Assembly: GCF_003097515.1 (NCBI RefSeq)
Contig: NZ_CP029188.1
Coordinates: 620,001 to 684,000, forward strand
DNA: 64,000 nt
DNA from: Streptomyces tirandamycinicus
GTDB lineage: Bacteria > Actinomycetota > Actinomycetes > Streptomycetales > Streptomycetaceae
Direction of reading: 5' to 3'
Shown here: positions 1 through 7,711 of the stretch, one piece after another
Layout: each line of letters starts with the position of its first letter
Numbering within the stretch: position 1 is the stretch's first letter
Translations under genes and position numbers: made by a program
Notes under the pieces: generated by a model
The model's database searches: none
What the model saw: only the letters and a program-made list of their open reading frames with translations
What the model was told of the DNA's origin: nothing

Positions 1-218
1 GCGGCGACCAGTGCGGTGACGGTGGCCAGCTGGGGAGCGGAGAGCTGGTTGCCGAACTTGTCCTGGGCACTGCCGAGGATGATCGGGTTGAGTACCAGGA
101 TGTAGGCCATCGTGAAGAACGTGGCGATTCCGCCCCGCACTTCGCGGGCGACGGTCGATCCCCGCTCGGAGACGCGGAAGTAGCGGTCGAGCGCGTTTCG
201 CGTCTGCGTTTCCGGCAT
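1..218 (-). CDS. NCS2-family purine/xanthine permease, N-terminal fragment
   Basis: The window edge cuts this gene and only the first 72 residues are visible. They contain a short cytoplasmic N-terminus (an arginine-rich stretch ending in REVRGG) and the start of the first membrane segment with FTMAYILVLNP at residues 35-45. That signature is typical of AzgA-like guanine/hypoxanthine/adenine permeases of the NCS2 group, which are proton symporters of the cytoplasmic membrane. The ATG start is supported by a GAGGAG ribosome site 8 nt upstream. Family assignment is firm; the exact purine cannot be told from this fragment. Confidence 0.85.
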   Translation of the reverse strand, partial: MPETQTRNALDRYFRVSERGSTVAREVRGGIATFFTMAYILVLNPIILGSAQDKFGNQLSAPQLATVTALVA

Positions 219-535
219 GGGCACTCCTCGACGGGTGGCGGTTCCGCGCGTATCGGACGGCTGGATTGTGCCCGCCGGGAGGGCCTCTCGGGTTTTCGCC
301 ACGTTACCCGGCCGTGGCGTGACCCGACCGGACCCCCGGGGGCGCCGGAGCCTACAGCGTGGGAACGCGCCGGAACAGGGGCCGCCCGTGTCCGGGTTCG
401 GGGCGGCGTCGATGGGGCGGCCGAACCGGAGGAGAGGACTCCGCCCGGGGCCGGCACCGGTTCGGCCCAAGGTACCGGCACCGGTTCGGCCCAAGGTAAG
501 GGAACGGCAAAGCGACCTCGCTCGTTACCCCAGTC
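219..535. other. Divergent intergenic region between the permease and the TerD gene
   Basis: This 317-nt stretch separates two genes read in opposite directions. It holds the ribosome site of the permease at its left end and a perfect 24-bp tandem duplication at 451-498 next to the TerD gene. I see no small gene with a ribosome site in it. Confidence 0.6.
451..498. repeat. Perfect 24-bp tandem duplication upstream of the TerD gene
   Basis: Two identical adjacent 24-nt copies (451-474 and 475-498), each beginning CCGGCACCGG and ending CCAAGGTA. The second copy ends 37 nt before the start codon at 536, so it lies in the promoter or 5' leader. It may duplicate an operator or be a neutral slippage product. 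Confidence 0.9.
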
Positions 536-1750
536 ATGACAGCTATGACCCCCGGCTCGAACATCCCCCTGGCCGCCGCCCGCGTGGCGGTGGACGTCGC
601 CGCTCCGGTGCGGCTCGACGTATCGGGCCTGCTGCTCACCGCCGACGGCAAGGTGCGCTCCGACGACGACTTCATCTTCTACAACCAGCCCTCGGGCCCC
701 GGGGTGACATACCGGTCAGGCGGCGGCTCCGCGCCGGACGCGATCGTCGTCGACACCGCAGCCGTTCCGTCCGGCATCGAGAAGATCGTCGTCACCGCCA
801 GCCCGGACGCCGCGGGGCAGACCTTCCAGGGCATCGAGCCCACCGCCACGATCCGCAACGCCGACGACGGCACGGCGCTGGCGACCTTCACCCCGCCGCG
901 GCTGGGCGCGGAGACCGCCCTGGTCGTCGTGGAGATCTACCTGCGGAACGGGGCCTGGAAGGCGCGTGCCGTCGGCCAGGGGTACGCGAACGGGCTGGCC
1001 GGTATCGCCACCGACTTCGGGGTCTCGGTCGACGAGGAGCCGGCCGCCGCGCCCGCTCCGGCCGCACCGGCGGTCGCGCCGCCGGCTCCGGCGGCCGCGG
1101 CAACCCCTGCCCCCGCGTCCGCTCCAGCGGCCGCCCCCGCCCCCGCCGCGCCCGCGCCCGCGCCCGGCTCCGGCAAGATCAACCTCGACAAGGGGCGGGT
1201 CAGCCTCCAGAAGAACCAGACCGTCTCGCTCGTCAAGGGCGGCCGCCCGCTGCTCTCCCAGGTCAAGATGGGTCTGGGCTGGGAGCCCGCCTACCGGGGC
1301 CGGGACATCGACCTGGACGCCTCCGTGATCGCGTACGGCCCGCAGCGCAACCACCTCGACAGCTGCTACTTCGGAAAGCTGTCCATCCTGAACGGCGCGA
1401 TCAAGCACTCCGGCGACAATCTGACCGGCGAGGGGGCGGGCGACGACGAGGTCATCGTCGTGGATCTCGGCAGGCTCCCGGCCGACGCCACGGGACTGGT
1501 CTTCACCGTGAACTCCTTCTCGGGCCAGAAGTTCACCGAGGTCGCGAAGGCGTACTGCCGGCTGATCGACGCCGCGACGGGCGAGGAGCTGGTCCGCTTC
1601 GACCTCACCAGCGCCGAGCCGCAGACCGGGGTGATGATGGCGAAGCTCATCCGCCAGTTCTCGGGCGAGTGGGAGATGACCGCGATGGGCGAGTTCGTGA
1701 AGTCGCGCACGGTCCGGGGCATGGTCAAGCCGGCGGCCCAGGCACTGTGA
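536..1750 (+). CDS. TerD-family protein with two TerD-like domains joined by an Ala/Pro linker
   Basis: 404 aa. The N-terminal domain (about residues 1-165) carries an inserted DDDFIFYNQP motif and the sequence WKARAVGQGYANGLAGIATDFG. An Ala/Pro linker (about 168-215) follows. The C-terminal domain (about 215-404) has MGLGWEP, IDLDASV, HSGDNLTGEG and VFTVNSFSGQ. The acidic DLDAS and SGDNLTGEGAGDDE segments match the calcium-binding loops known in TerD. TerD proteins are cytoplasmic stress proteins linked to tellurite/metal resistance and, in Streptomyces, to differentiation. No substrate can be inferred. No good Shine-Dalgarno sequence precedes the ATG; a second in-frame ATG at 545 is possible. 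A strong hairpin follows the gene. Confidence 0.88.
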   Translation: MTAMTPGSNIPLAAARVAVDVAAPVRLDVSGLLLTADGKVRSDDDFIFYNQPSGPGVTYRSGGGSAPDAIVVDTAAVPSGIEKIVVTASPDAAGQTFQGIEPTATIRNADDGTALATFTPPRLGAETALVVVEIYLRNGAWKARAVGQGYANGLAGIATDFGVSVDEEPAAAPAPAAPAVAPPAPAAAATPAPASAPAAAPAPAAPAPAPGSGKINLDKGRVSLQKNQTVSLVKGGRPLLSQVKMGLGWEPAYRGRDIDLDASVIAYGPQRNHLDSCYFGKLSILNGAIKHSGDNLTGEGAGDDEVIVVDLGRLPADATGLVFTVNSFSGQKFTEVAKAYCRLIDAATGEELVRFDLTSAEPQTGVMMAKLIRQFSGEWEMTAMGEFVKSRTVRGMVKPAAQAL

Positions 1751-1772
1751 GTCCCGGCACACGCCTGAGTCC

Positions 1773-1799
1773 GGGCCGCCGCCGGTACCGCGGCGGCCC
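1773..1799 (+). terminator. Hairpin terminator after the TerD gene
   Basis: A 10-bp perfect stem (GGGCCGCCGC at 1773-1782 with GCGGCGGCCC at 1790-1799) and a 7-nt loop lie 22 nt after the stop and 13 nt before the end of the convergent gene at 1812. It probably works in both directions. There is no U-run, as is usual in Streptomyces. Confidence 0.7.
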
Positions 1800-1811
1800 G
1801 GGCGGGTGGGA

Positions 1812-2039
1812 TCAGAGCTTGACCAGTTTGGTGAACGGGCTCAGGATCCTCCCCTGCCGCCCTGAGAAGTCGACGAGGACGGCGTCGGCGCCCTCGACTC
1901 CGGTGACTCTTCCGAGTCCGAACTGATCATGCGACACCCGGTCTCCGACCTCGAACTGCTCGATCGGTGGGGCGGCCGGGCCGGGGCGGTGGAAGGGGCT
2001 GGTGGGCAGGTGACGCCGGGAGGCGAAGGATTCAGTCAT
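1812..2039 (-). CDS. Small Tudor/KOW-like protein resembling the C-terminal domain of PcrA/UvrD helicases
   Basis: 75 aa. Residues 1-28 are a basic, Pro-rich tail. Residues 29-75 hold FEVGDRVSHDQFGLGRV followed by VLVDFSGRQGRI and a final KLVKL. This matches the small beta-barrel that ends actinobacterial PcrA/UvrD helicases, which is known to bind RNA polymerase. Here it stands alone, with no helicase. It could bind polymerase or nucleic acid, but that is inference only. The chosen ATG at 2039 begins where the conserved basic tail starts; the open frame runs further upstream into low-complexity codons. Convergent with the TerD gene. Confidence 0.7.
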   Translation of the reverse strand: MTESFASRRHLPTSPFHRPGPAAPPIEQFEVGDRVSHDQFGLGRVTGVEGADAVLVDFSGRQGRILSPFTKLVKL

Positions 2040-2297
2040 CGCCTGCAGTATGTGCCCTCCCCCCGCCCTCTGTTCAATCCCCCCGGCCGGTCCGCGTGGT
2101 TCCCGTCCTCGCGACGGGCCGCATGGGCGTTTTGTCCACCTCCGGCCCGGCCGACGGCCGGCTGCGGGGCGCCCGGCGGCGGGGCCCGGCGGCGGGGCCC
2201 GCACCTCACACCGTCGCCCGCGCGGAGCGGCGCCCCCACGAAGGCACCGCCCACACGCCACGCGCGGGGGCCGCCCGGTGCGGCCCCGGTAACGCCC

Positions 2298-2334
2298 GGC
2301 CCGATCGCGGCGGTGTCAGCGCCGCGATCGGGCC
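2298..2334 (-). terminator. Perfect 15-bp hairpin spanning the stop codon of the next gene
   Basis: GGCCCGATCGCGGCG (2298-2312) pairs perfectly with 2320-2334, leaving a 7-nt loop. The TGA stop of the 484-aa gene (2316-2318 on this strand) lies inside the loop, so one arm is coding sequence. A factor-independent terminator is the likely role. Confidence 0.65.
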
Positions 2335-3770
2335 TTGAACGCCGCCTTGCGGGCGTCCTTCGCCGTCTTCTTGTCGGGGTGGAGGCGGCCCATCGCCTCG
2401 AGGACGTCGACGGTGGCCGGGTGGTCGACGCGCCAGACCGCGTCGAAGAAGCCGCCGTGCCGGCCCGCGAGGCCCACGATCAGGTCCTGGAGCTCCGCCA
2501 GGTCGACCTCGGCGTCGAGCTGGGCCGCGATGGTGTCGACGGCGAGCCAGAAGACCATGGCCTCCGGCGGCGGCGGCACGTCCGGGGATCCGCGCTCGGC
2601 CAGCCAGACCCGGGCCAGACCGCCGAGTTCGCGATCGTCCAGGACGTCCCGGACCGCCGGTTCCGCCTCCGGGCCGGCCAGCGCCAGCGCCTGCTGGCAG
2701 CGCAGGCGGCGCAGCGGCGCGCCAGGGTCGGCGCCCCGGGCGGCGGTGAGCAGCTCGCGCGCGGCCTGCAGCGGGGCGCGCCCGTCGAGCCACTGCGCGG
2801 TCTCCGCCTGCGCCGCGCCGTCGGGGTAGTGGGCGACCCCGTCGAGCAGCGCGTCCGCGTCCTTGTCCGCGAGGTCGCCGAGGGCCGGCACCGACTCCCC
2901 GCCCTCGATCAGCCGGTTCCGGACCCCGTACAGCCCGAGCGGGGTGAGCTTGACCAGCCCGTAGCGGGAGAAGTCCTCCTCCTCGGCCGGGAGCGCGGAC
3001 TCGGCGCCCTCCTCGACCATCAGCGCCTCGTCGACGGGCCGGTACTCCACCAGTCCGATCGGCTCCAGCACCCGGAACTGGTCGTCCAGGCGCATCATCG
3101 CGTCGGACACCTGCTCCAGCACGGCGTCCGTGGGCTCCCGCATGTCGTCGGGCACGATCATCGAGGCGGCCAGCGCCGGCAGCGGGACCTGCCCCTCCAC
3201 CGCGCCCGTCTCGCCGACGGTCAGCAGGTAGAGATTGCCGAGGACGCCGTCGAGGAACTCGGTCTCCGCCTCGGGATCCCAGCCGAGCGCGTCGAAGTCG
3301 ATCTCGCCGTCCGGACCGATGATCGCGTCGGGGTCCTCCAGCACGGGGGCGATGGCGTCGGCGAAGACCGCGTCGAAGGCGTCCTGCCAGAGTGCCAGCA
3401 CGTCCTGCGGGCCGCCGCCCGTGACCAGCGGCAGCGCGCCGCCGGCGGTGGCCGTGCCGTACTCGGCGCCGTCGTCCTCCGGATCCGTGACCTCGACGAG
3501 CCCGGTGTCCACGGCGATCCGCCAGGCCTCGCTCGCGTACGCCCGGCCGTCCTCGTCCGAGGGCAGGCCCAACGACTCGGCCGCCGGTGCGAGTTGCTCG
3601 TCGGCGAGTTCGCCCCCCGCGCCGACCCTGGTCTCCGGCCCGGCCCAGCGCGCCAGCCGGACGGCCCGGGCGAGCAGGGGCGCGCCGAGGGCGTCCCGCG
3701 CCAGTTCCGCATCCGAGGGCAGTCGCACCGGCGGCAGTGCACGGCGTCCGGCGGGGCGGTCTTCTGGCAT
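2316..3770 (-). CDS. Conserved acidic protein of unknown function (484 aa)
   Basis: I do not recognise a named family. The protein is soluble, strongly acidic and rich in Ala/Leu. No membrane segment or signal peptide is seen. The middle region contains runs of Asp/Glu, and the last 25 residues switch to a Lys/Arg-rich tail ending KARSRR. The pattern of alternating short helices (about residues 290-400) suggests helical repeats. The start at 3770 is chosen because GAGGAGAG lies 8-10 nt upstream; the frame is open further upstream but lacks a ribosome site. It is divergent from the nuclease gene. Similar-looking proteins are common in Streptomyces, to my recollection without an assigned role. 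Confidence 0.75.
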   Translation of the reverse strand: MPEDRPAGRRALPPVRLPSDAELARDALGAPLLARAVRLARWAGPETRVGAGGELADEQLAPAAESLGLPSDEDGRAYASEAWRIAVDTGLVEVTDPEDDGAEYGTATAGGALPLVTGGGPQDVLALWQDAFDAVFADAIAPVLEDPDAIIGPDGEIDFDALGWDPEAETEFLDGVLGNLYLLTVGETGAVEGQVPLPALAASMIVPDDMREPTDAVLEQVSDAMMRLDDQFRVLEPIGLVEYRPVDEALMVEEGAESALPAEEEDFSRYGLVKLTPLGLYGVRNRLIEGGESVPALGDLADKDADALLDGVAHYPDGAAQAETAQWLDGRAPLQAARELLTAARGADPGAPLRRLRCQQALALAGPEAEPAVRDVLDDRELGGLARVWLAERGSPDVPPPPEAMVFWLAVDTIAAQLDAEVDLAELQDLIVGLAGRHGGFFDAVWRVDHPATVDVLEAMGRLHPDKKTAKDARKAAFKARSRR

Positions 3771-3886
3771 GTGGGGCTCTCCTCGGCTCTGGTCGTCTCC
3801 GGCTCGTGGCGGCCCCCAGCGTAGACGCAATTCGCCCGATGCCTTCCGATTCATGGACCCGTCAATCCCCGTACACCCGGCACCTC

Positions 3887-3915
3887 TTGACAAGCCGTGC
3901 GTCCACACAAGACAT
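3887..3915 (+). promoter_or_regulatory. Possible promoter for the secreted nuclease
   Basis: A perfect TTGACA (3887-3892) is followed after 17 nt by AGACAT (3910-3915), a weak -10 match. It lies about 65 nt upstream of the start codon at 3980. Only the -35 element is convincing. Confidence 0.35.
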
Positions 3916-3979
3916 TGACGCGCGTAGAACCATCAGTGGTCCCAAAGCCACCCCCCAACCCTCAGACCGGAGTTCCCTG

Positions 3980-5824
3980 ATGCCTTCCATACCGAGATCC
4001 GCCGCCGTCGCGGCCGTCGTGGCCGCCGCACTGGCCGCGGGTCTGCTCGCCGGTTCCTCCTCGGCCGCCGCCGATGCCGAGAACGCCGACCCGGCCGTCC
4101 GCGTTCACGACATCCAGGGCACGACCCGTACCTCCCCGCTCGTCGGCCGGCAGGTCACGGACGTCGAGGGCATCGTCATCGGTGTCCGCACCTACGGCTC
4201 CTCACGCGGATTCTGGATGCAGGACCCACAGCCCGACGCCGACCCGGCCACCAGCGAGGGCGTCTTCGTCTACACGGGCTCCACGCCGACGGTCGCCACC
4301 GGCGACGCGGTCAAGGTCTCGGGCACGGTCGGCGAGTACGTCCCCGGCGGTCTCAACTCCGGCAACCAGTCGATCACCCAGATCTCCAAGCCGGCCGTCA
4401 CCGTGGTCTCCTCGGGCAACGCGCTGCCCGCGCCCGTGACCATCACCGGCTGGTCCGTGCCGTCGGCGTACGCGCCCGAGGGCGACCCCGCCGCCGGCAA
4501 CAGCATCAACGCGCTGCCGCTGCGGCCCCGCAGCTACGCCCTGGACTACTACGAGTCCCTGGAGGGCAGCAACGTCCGCATCGGGTCCTCGCGGATCGTC
4601 GGCGCCACCGACCCGTACGCGGAGCTGTGGGTCACGGTGAAGCCGTGGGAGAACCCCACCGCGCGCGGCGGCACCCGCTACGGCTCGTACGCCTCCCAGA
4701 ACCCCGGCCGGCTGCAGATCCAGTCGCTGGTGCCGACCGCTCAGCAGCCGTTCCCGAAGGCGAACGTCGGCGACGTGCTGTCCGGCACCACCGAGGGCCC
4801 GCTGGACTTCAGCCAGTACGGCGGCTACACCCTCACGGCCCGCACCCTCGGCACGGTGCAGGACCGCGGCCTGGAGCGTGAGCGCACCCGCCAGGAGCGC
4901 CGCGGCGAACTGTCCGTGGCCACGTACAACGTCGAGAACCTGGACCCGTCCGACCCGCAGGAGAAGTTCGACGCGCTGGCCGCGGCCGTCGTCGAGAACC
5001 TCGCGACGCCGGACATCATCGCCCTGGAGGAGATCCAGGACAACACGGGGACGAAGAACGACGGCGTGGTCGCGGCGGACGAGACCGTCCGCAAGTTCAC
5101 GGACGCGATCGTCGCGGCCGGGGGACCGGCGTACGACTTCCGCTCGGTCGACCCGGAGGACAACAAGGACGGCGGCCAGCCCGGCGGCAACATCCGCCAG
5201 GTGTTCCTCTTCAACCCCGAGCGGGTCTCCTTCACCGACCGTGCGGGCGGCAGCGCGACCGCGGCGACCGGCGTCGTCCGGGAGTACGGCCGGGCCGCCC
5301 TCACCCTCTCCCCCGGCCGGGTCGACCCGGCGAACGCCGCCTGGGAGAGCAGCCGCAAGCCGCTCGCGGGGGAGTTCGTCTTCCGCGGCCGCACGGTGTT
5401 CGTCATCGCCAACCACTTCGGGTCGAAGGGCGGCGACGAGAGCCTGACCTCGCATCACCAGCCGCCGGCCCGCTCCTCCGAGGTCAAGCGCCTCCAGCAG
5501 GCGCAGACCGTGAACGCCTTCGTGAAGGACATCCTGAAGGCCCAGCGCAACGCCGACGTGGTGGTGCTCGGGGACATCAACGACTTCGAGTTCTCGGAGA
5601 CCACGAAGGCGCTGACGGACGGCGGTGCGCTGTACCCGGCCATCAAGTCGCTGCCGCGCGCGGAGCGCTACTCGTACGTGTACCAGGGCAACAGCCAGGT
5701 GCTGGACCAGATCCTGGTCAGCCCGTCGATCGACGACTTCAGCTACGACAGCGTCCACATCAACGCGGAGTTCGCGGACCAGAACAGCGACCACGACCCG
5801 CAGGTGCTCCGCTTCCGCCCGTAG
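3980..5824 (+). CDS. Secreted endonuclease/exonuclease/phosphatase-fold nuclease (ExeM/NucH type)
   Basis: 614 aa. A signal peptide (about residues 1-35, hydrophobic core then SSAAADA) is followed by an OB-fold-like N-terminal domain with IQGTTRTSPLVGRQV and FWMQDP (about 40-290). An EEP nuclease domain (about 308-614) has TYNVENL near 312, the metal-binding EEIQDN near 350, ANHFGSKGGDES near 478, GDINDFEF near 529 and the catalytic SDHDPQV near 602. All active-site elements of DNase I-like enzymes appear present. It probably degrades extracellular DNA for phosphate or nucleoside scavenging. The frame is open for another 390 nt upstream, but the signal peptide fixes the start at 3980. Two hairpins follow. 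Confidence 0.88.
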   Translation: MPSIPRSAAVAAVVAAALAAGLLAGSSSAAADAENADPAVRVHDIQGTTRTSPLVGRQVTDVEGIVIGVRTYGSSRGFWMQDPQPDADPATSEGVFVYTGSTPTVATGDAVKVSGTVGEYVPGGLNSGNQSITQISKPAVTVVSSGNALPAPVTITGWSVPSAYAPEGDPAAGNSINALPLRPRSYALDYYESLEGSNVRIGSSRIVGATDPYAELWVTVKPWENPTARGGTRYGSYASQNPGRLQIQSLVPTAQQPFPKANVGDVLSGTTEGPLDFSQYGGYTLTARTLGTVQDRGLERERTRQERRGELSVATYNVENLDPSDPQEKFDALAAAVVENLATPDIIALEEIQDNTGTKNDGVVAADETVRKFTDAIVAAGGPAYDFRSVDPEDNKDGGQPGGNIRQVFLFNPERVSFTDRAGGSATAATGVVREYGRAALTLSPGRVDPANAAWESSRKPLAGEFVFRGRTVFVIANHFGSKGGDESLTSHHQPPARSSEVKRLQQAQTVNAFVKDILKAQRNADVVVLGDINDFEFSETTKALTDGGALYPAIKSLPRAERYSYVYQGNSQVLDQILVSPSIDDFSYDSVHINAEFADQNSDHDPQVLRFRP

Positions 5825-5870
5825 GGCCCGGCGGCAGGCCCGCCCGTAGGGACGGCGGGGCCGTCCGCCC

Positions 5871-5950
5871 CTCGCGGTGCCGCTGCGGCGGCACCGCGAG
5901 CCGGCCACGGCGGCCGGGGACGCCCGCGCTCTCCCCGAGCGCGGGCGTCC
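5871..5950 (+). terminator. Double hairpin terminator after the nuclease gene
   Basis: Two consecutive perfect 13-bp stems: 5871-5883 pairs with 5888-5900 (loop TGCG), and 5918-5930 pairs with 5938-5950 (7-nt loop). A shorter 5-bp stem precedes them near 5850. Tandem hairpins of this strength 47-126 nt after a stop codon are a clear end of transcription. Confidence 0.75.
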
Positions 5951-6344
5951 GGCGTGTCACCCGGACACCCCTGAGCCCAGGCTCCTGAGACCACGGCGGC
6001 TCCGGCACCGCTCGCACTGCCCGGTGCCGGGCCCTCTCGCGCCTCCCGACGGGGCCCGCCCACGCTCCCGCACGGTGTCGCCGAGGACGCGGGTGCCGTC
6101 CACGGCCCGCGAACGCGACCGCGACCAGCAACCTCCACCTCCACCGCCGCCGCGTACGTCGACATCGGCAACCGGCATGGGCACCGCGTAGCTCGACATC
6201 CGCAACCGGCATCGGCATCGGCATCGGCAGCCGCCATCGCCGGCGGCCTCCGCCTCCCGCACCGGAACTCTTCAGCGATGCTTTCCCATGACCCCTAGCA
6301 GGTCTAAGTAGACCTTCACCGTCATCAGGGCGGACACTCCGGTC
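5951..6344. other. Intergenic region with degenerate direct repeats before the DapA-family gene
   Basis: About 390 nt without a supported gene. Near 6155-6235 there is an imperfect duplication of roughly 34 nt (both copies contain the string CAACCGGCAT) followed by three GGCATC units. A perfect 7-bp palindrome with a 2-nt centre lies at 6300-6315, close to the next start. Confidence 0.6.
6300..6315. promoter_or_regulatory. Palindromic operator candidate (AGGTCTA-AG-TAGACCT)
   Basis: A perfect inverted repeat with 7-nt arms and a 2-nt centre, ending 29 nt before the start of the DapA-family gene. The GTCTA/TAGAC half-sites resemble those bound by GntR-family repressors. No GntR gene lies in the window, so a regulator would act in trans. 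Confidence 0.5.
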
Positions 6345-7295
6345 ATGACGATGCCACGACTCCGGCCACGGCCACGGCCACGCCCGTTCGGCCGCGCGCT
6401 CTGCGCGATGATCACGCCCTTCACCGCGACCGGCGGGCCCGACCTGGACGGCGCCCGGAAGCTGGCCGCCCACCTGGTGGCCGAGGGCTGTGACGGACTC
6501 GTGCTGAACGGCACCACCGGCGAGTCGCCCACCACCACCGACGCCGAGAAGACCGCTCTGGTGCGGGCGGTGCGCGAGGCCGTGGGCGATCGCGCGGCCG
6601 TCGTCGCCGGAGTCGGCAGTGCGAGCACCCGGCACACCGTCGAGCTGGCCAGGGCCGCCGAACACGCGGGGGCGGACGGTCTGCTGGTGGTCACCCCGTA
6701 CTACAGCAGGCCGCCGCAGGACGCCCTGGCGGCCCACTTCCGGCAGGTCGCGGACGCGGTGGGCATCCCGCTGATGCTGTACGACATCCCGGGCCGCACC
6801 GGCACCCGTATCGAGCCGGACACCCTGGTGCGCCTGTCCGCCCATCCTCGGATCGTGGCGGTGAAGGACTGCGCGTACGACCTCCTCGGCAGCACCAAGG
6901 TGATCGCCCGGACCTCGCTCGCGTACTACTCGGGCTGCGAGGAGACGAACCTCCCCCTCTACGCCGTGGGCGCCGCCGGGTTCGTCAGTACCGTCGCGAA
7001 CGCCGCCCCGCGCCCGATGCGGGCCGTCCTCGACGCCTTCGACGCCGGCCGGACGGCGGAGGCCGCCGCGCTCAACCGGCTCACGCTGCCGCTGGCCGAG
7101 CTGATGACGGCGTCGGGGCTGCCGGGCACGGTGACCGCGAAGGCCCTGCTGGAGGCGATGGGACTGCCGGCCGGACCGGTCCGGGAACCGCTGCGGCCCG
7201 CCGGCCGGGAGACGGCGGACGGGCTGCTGGCGGCGTACGGGGAACTGGCCGGGCTGTTCCCGGCGGGCCCCGGCCCGGCTCAGTCGTACACGTAG
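6345..7295 (+). CDS. Dihydrodipicolinate synthase (DapA)-family lyase
   Basis: 316 aa, a (beta/alpha)8 aldolase-class enzyme of the DapA/NanA family. Visible elements are the pyruvate-binding GTTGES (about 56-61), TPYY (about 116), catalytic Tyr146 in YDIPGRTG and Schiff-base Lys174 in VAVKDC. The arginine of PGRTG, which binds the carboxylate of the second substrate in true DapA, is present. It could therefore be 4-hydroxy-tetrahydrodipicolinate synthase for lysine/peptidoglycan, or a paralogue acting on another 2-oxo acid. The N-terminus carries an unusual (Arg-Pro)n stretch encoded by a CGGCCA-type repeat (6358-6386). Alternative start at 6351. The 3' end overlaps the convergent small gene by 16 nt. 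Confidence 0.85.
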   Translation: MTMPRLRPRPRPRPFGRALCAMITPFTATGGPDLDGARKLAAHLVAEGCDGLVLNGTTGESPTTTDAEKTALVRAVREAVGDRAAVVAGVGSASTRHTVELARAAEHAGADGLLVVTPYYSRPPQDALAAHFRQVADAVGIPLMLYDIPGRTGTRIEPDTLVRLSAHPRIVAVKDCAYDLLGSTKVIARTSLAYYSGCEETNLPLYAVGAAGFVSTVANAAPRPMRAVLDAFDAGRTAEAAALNRLTLPLAELMTASGLPGTVTAKALLEAMGLPAGPVREPLRPAGRETADGLLAAYGELAGLFPAGPGPAQSYT

Positions 7296-7483
7296 GTCGT
7301 GCCGAGCACCGCGGCATGCTCCAGGACGTCCTCGAGCGGATCGTCGATCTGGCCGGTCGAGACCAGCGCCACCACCGGGGCGTTGTGCGAGTCGGTGTGC
7401 GTCTCGTCGGCGTACGCGAGTCCGCACGGGCCCGCCGACGCCCACAGCGTCAGCATGCCGATCGCGGCCACCCTGGTCCTCAT
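7280..7483 (-). CDS. Small secreted protein of unknown function (67 aa)
   Basis: MRTRV followed by a hydrophobic segment (residues 6-24) and an AYADE cleavage-like site, then an acidic mature part of about 40 residues ending TTYVYD. GGCGAGGAGA lies about 6 nt before the ATG, which supports translation. The mature part has no cysteines, so it is not disulfide-stabilised. I do not recognise a family. It overlaps the end of the DapA-family gene tail to tail. Confidence 0.6.
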   Translation of the reverse strand: MRTRVAAIGMLTLWASAGPCGLAYADETHTDSHNAPVVALVSTGQIDDPLEDVLEHAAVLGTTYVYD

Positions 7484-7618
7484 GTCTTCTCCTCGCCTTG
7501 GCATGTCGTCCGACTCCACGGTCACCTGCTTATCCGTCCGGCGGCGCCGGAGGTCACGCGGAGTCACACGAAAGCGTCGGCTGCCCCGGGGAGCGGTCCT
7601 CCGGACCCGGGGCGGGCC

Positions 7619-7654
7619 GGACCCAGGGCCGGGCCCAGGGCCGGGCCCAGGGCC
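7619..7654. repeat. Three 12-bp tandem repeats (GGGCCCAGGGCC type)
   Basis: Three near-identical 12-nt units at 7619-7630, 7631-7642 and 7643-7654, the first with one substitution, in the intergenic region after dapD. No spacer structure is present. Confidence 0.8.
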
Positions 7655-7672
7655 GGACCCGGAGCAGGCGGA

Positions 7673-7697
7673 CCCCGGGGCCGGGCCGGCCCCGGGG
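7673..7697 (-). terminator. Hairpin terminator after dapD
   Basis: CCCCGGGGCC at 7673-7682 pairs with GGCCCCGGGG at 7688-7697 around a 5-nt loop, 15 nt past the dapD stop on the minus strand. Confidence 0.65.
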
Positions 7698-7711
7698 CGG
7701 CGCGCGGGACT

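Noticed and set aside
3587..3979. N-terminal extension of the secreted nuclease
   Set aside because: It would bury the signal peptide and overlap the divergent gene and its ribosome site.
6300..6315. DasR (dre) site in front of the DapA-family gene
   Set aside because: The dre core is GGTCTAGACC with no spacer; here two extra bases split the halves, so a different GntR regulator is more likely.
7619..7654. CRISPR-like appearance of the 12-bp repeats
   Set aside because: Repeats abut without spacers and are too short; no cas genes are present. The same applies to 49143-49382.
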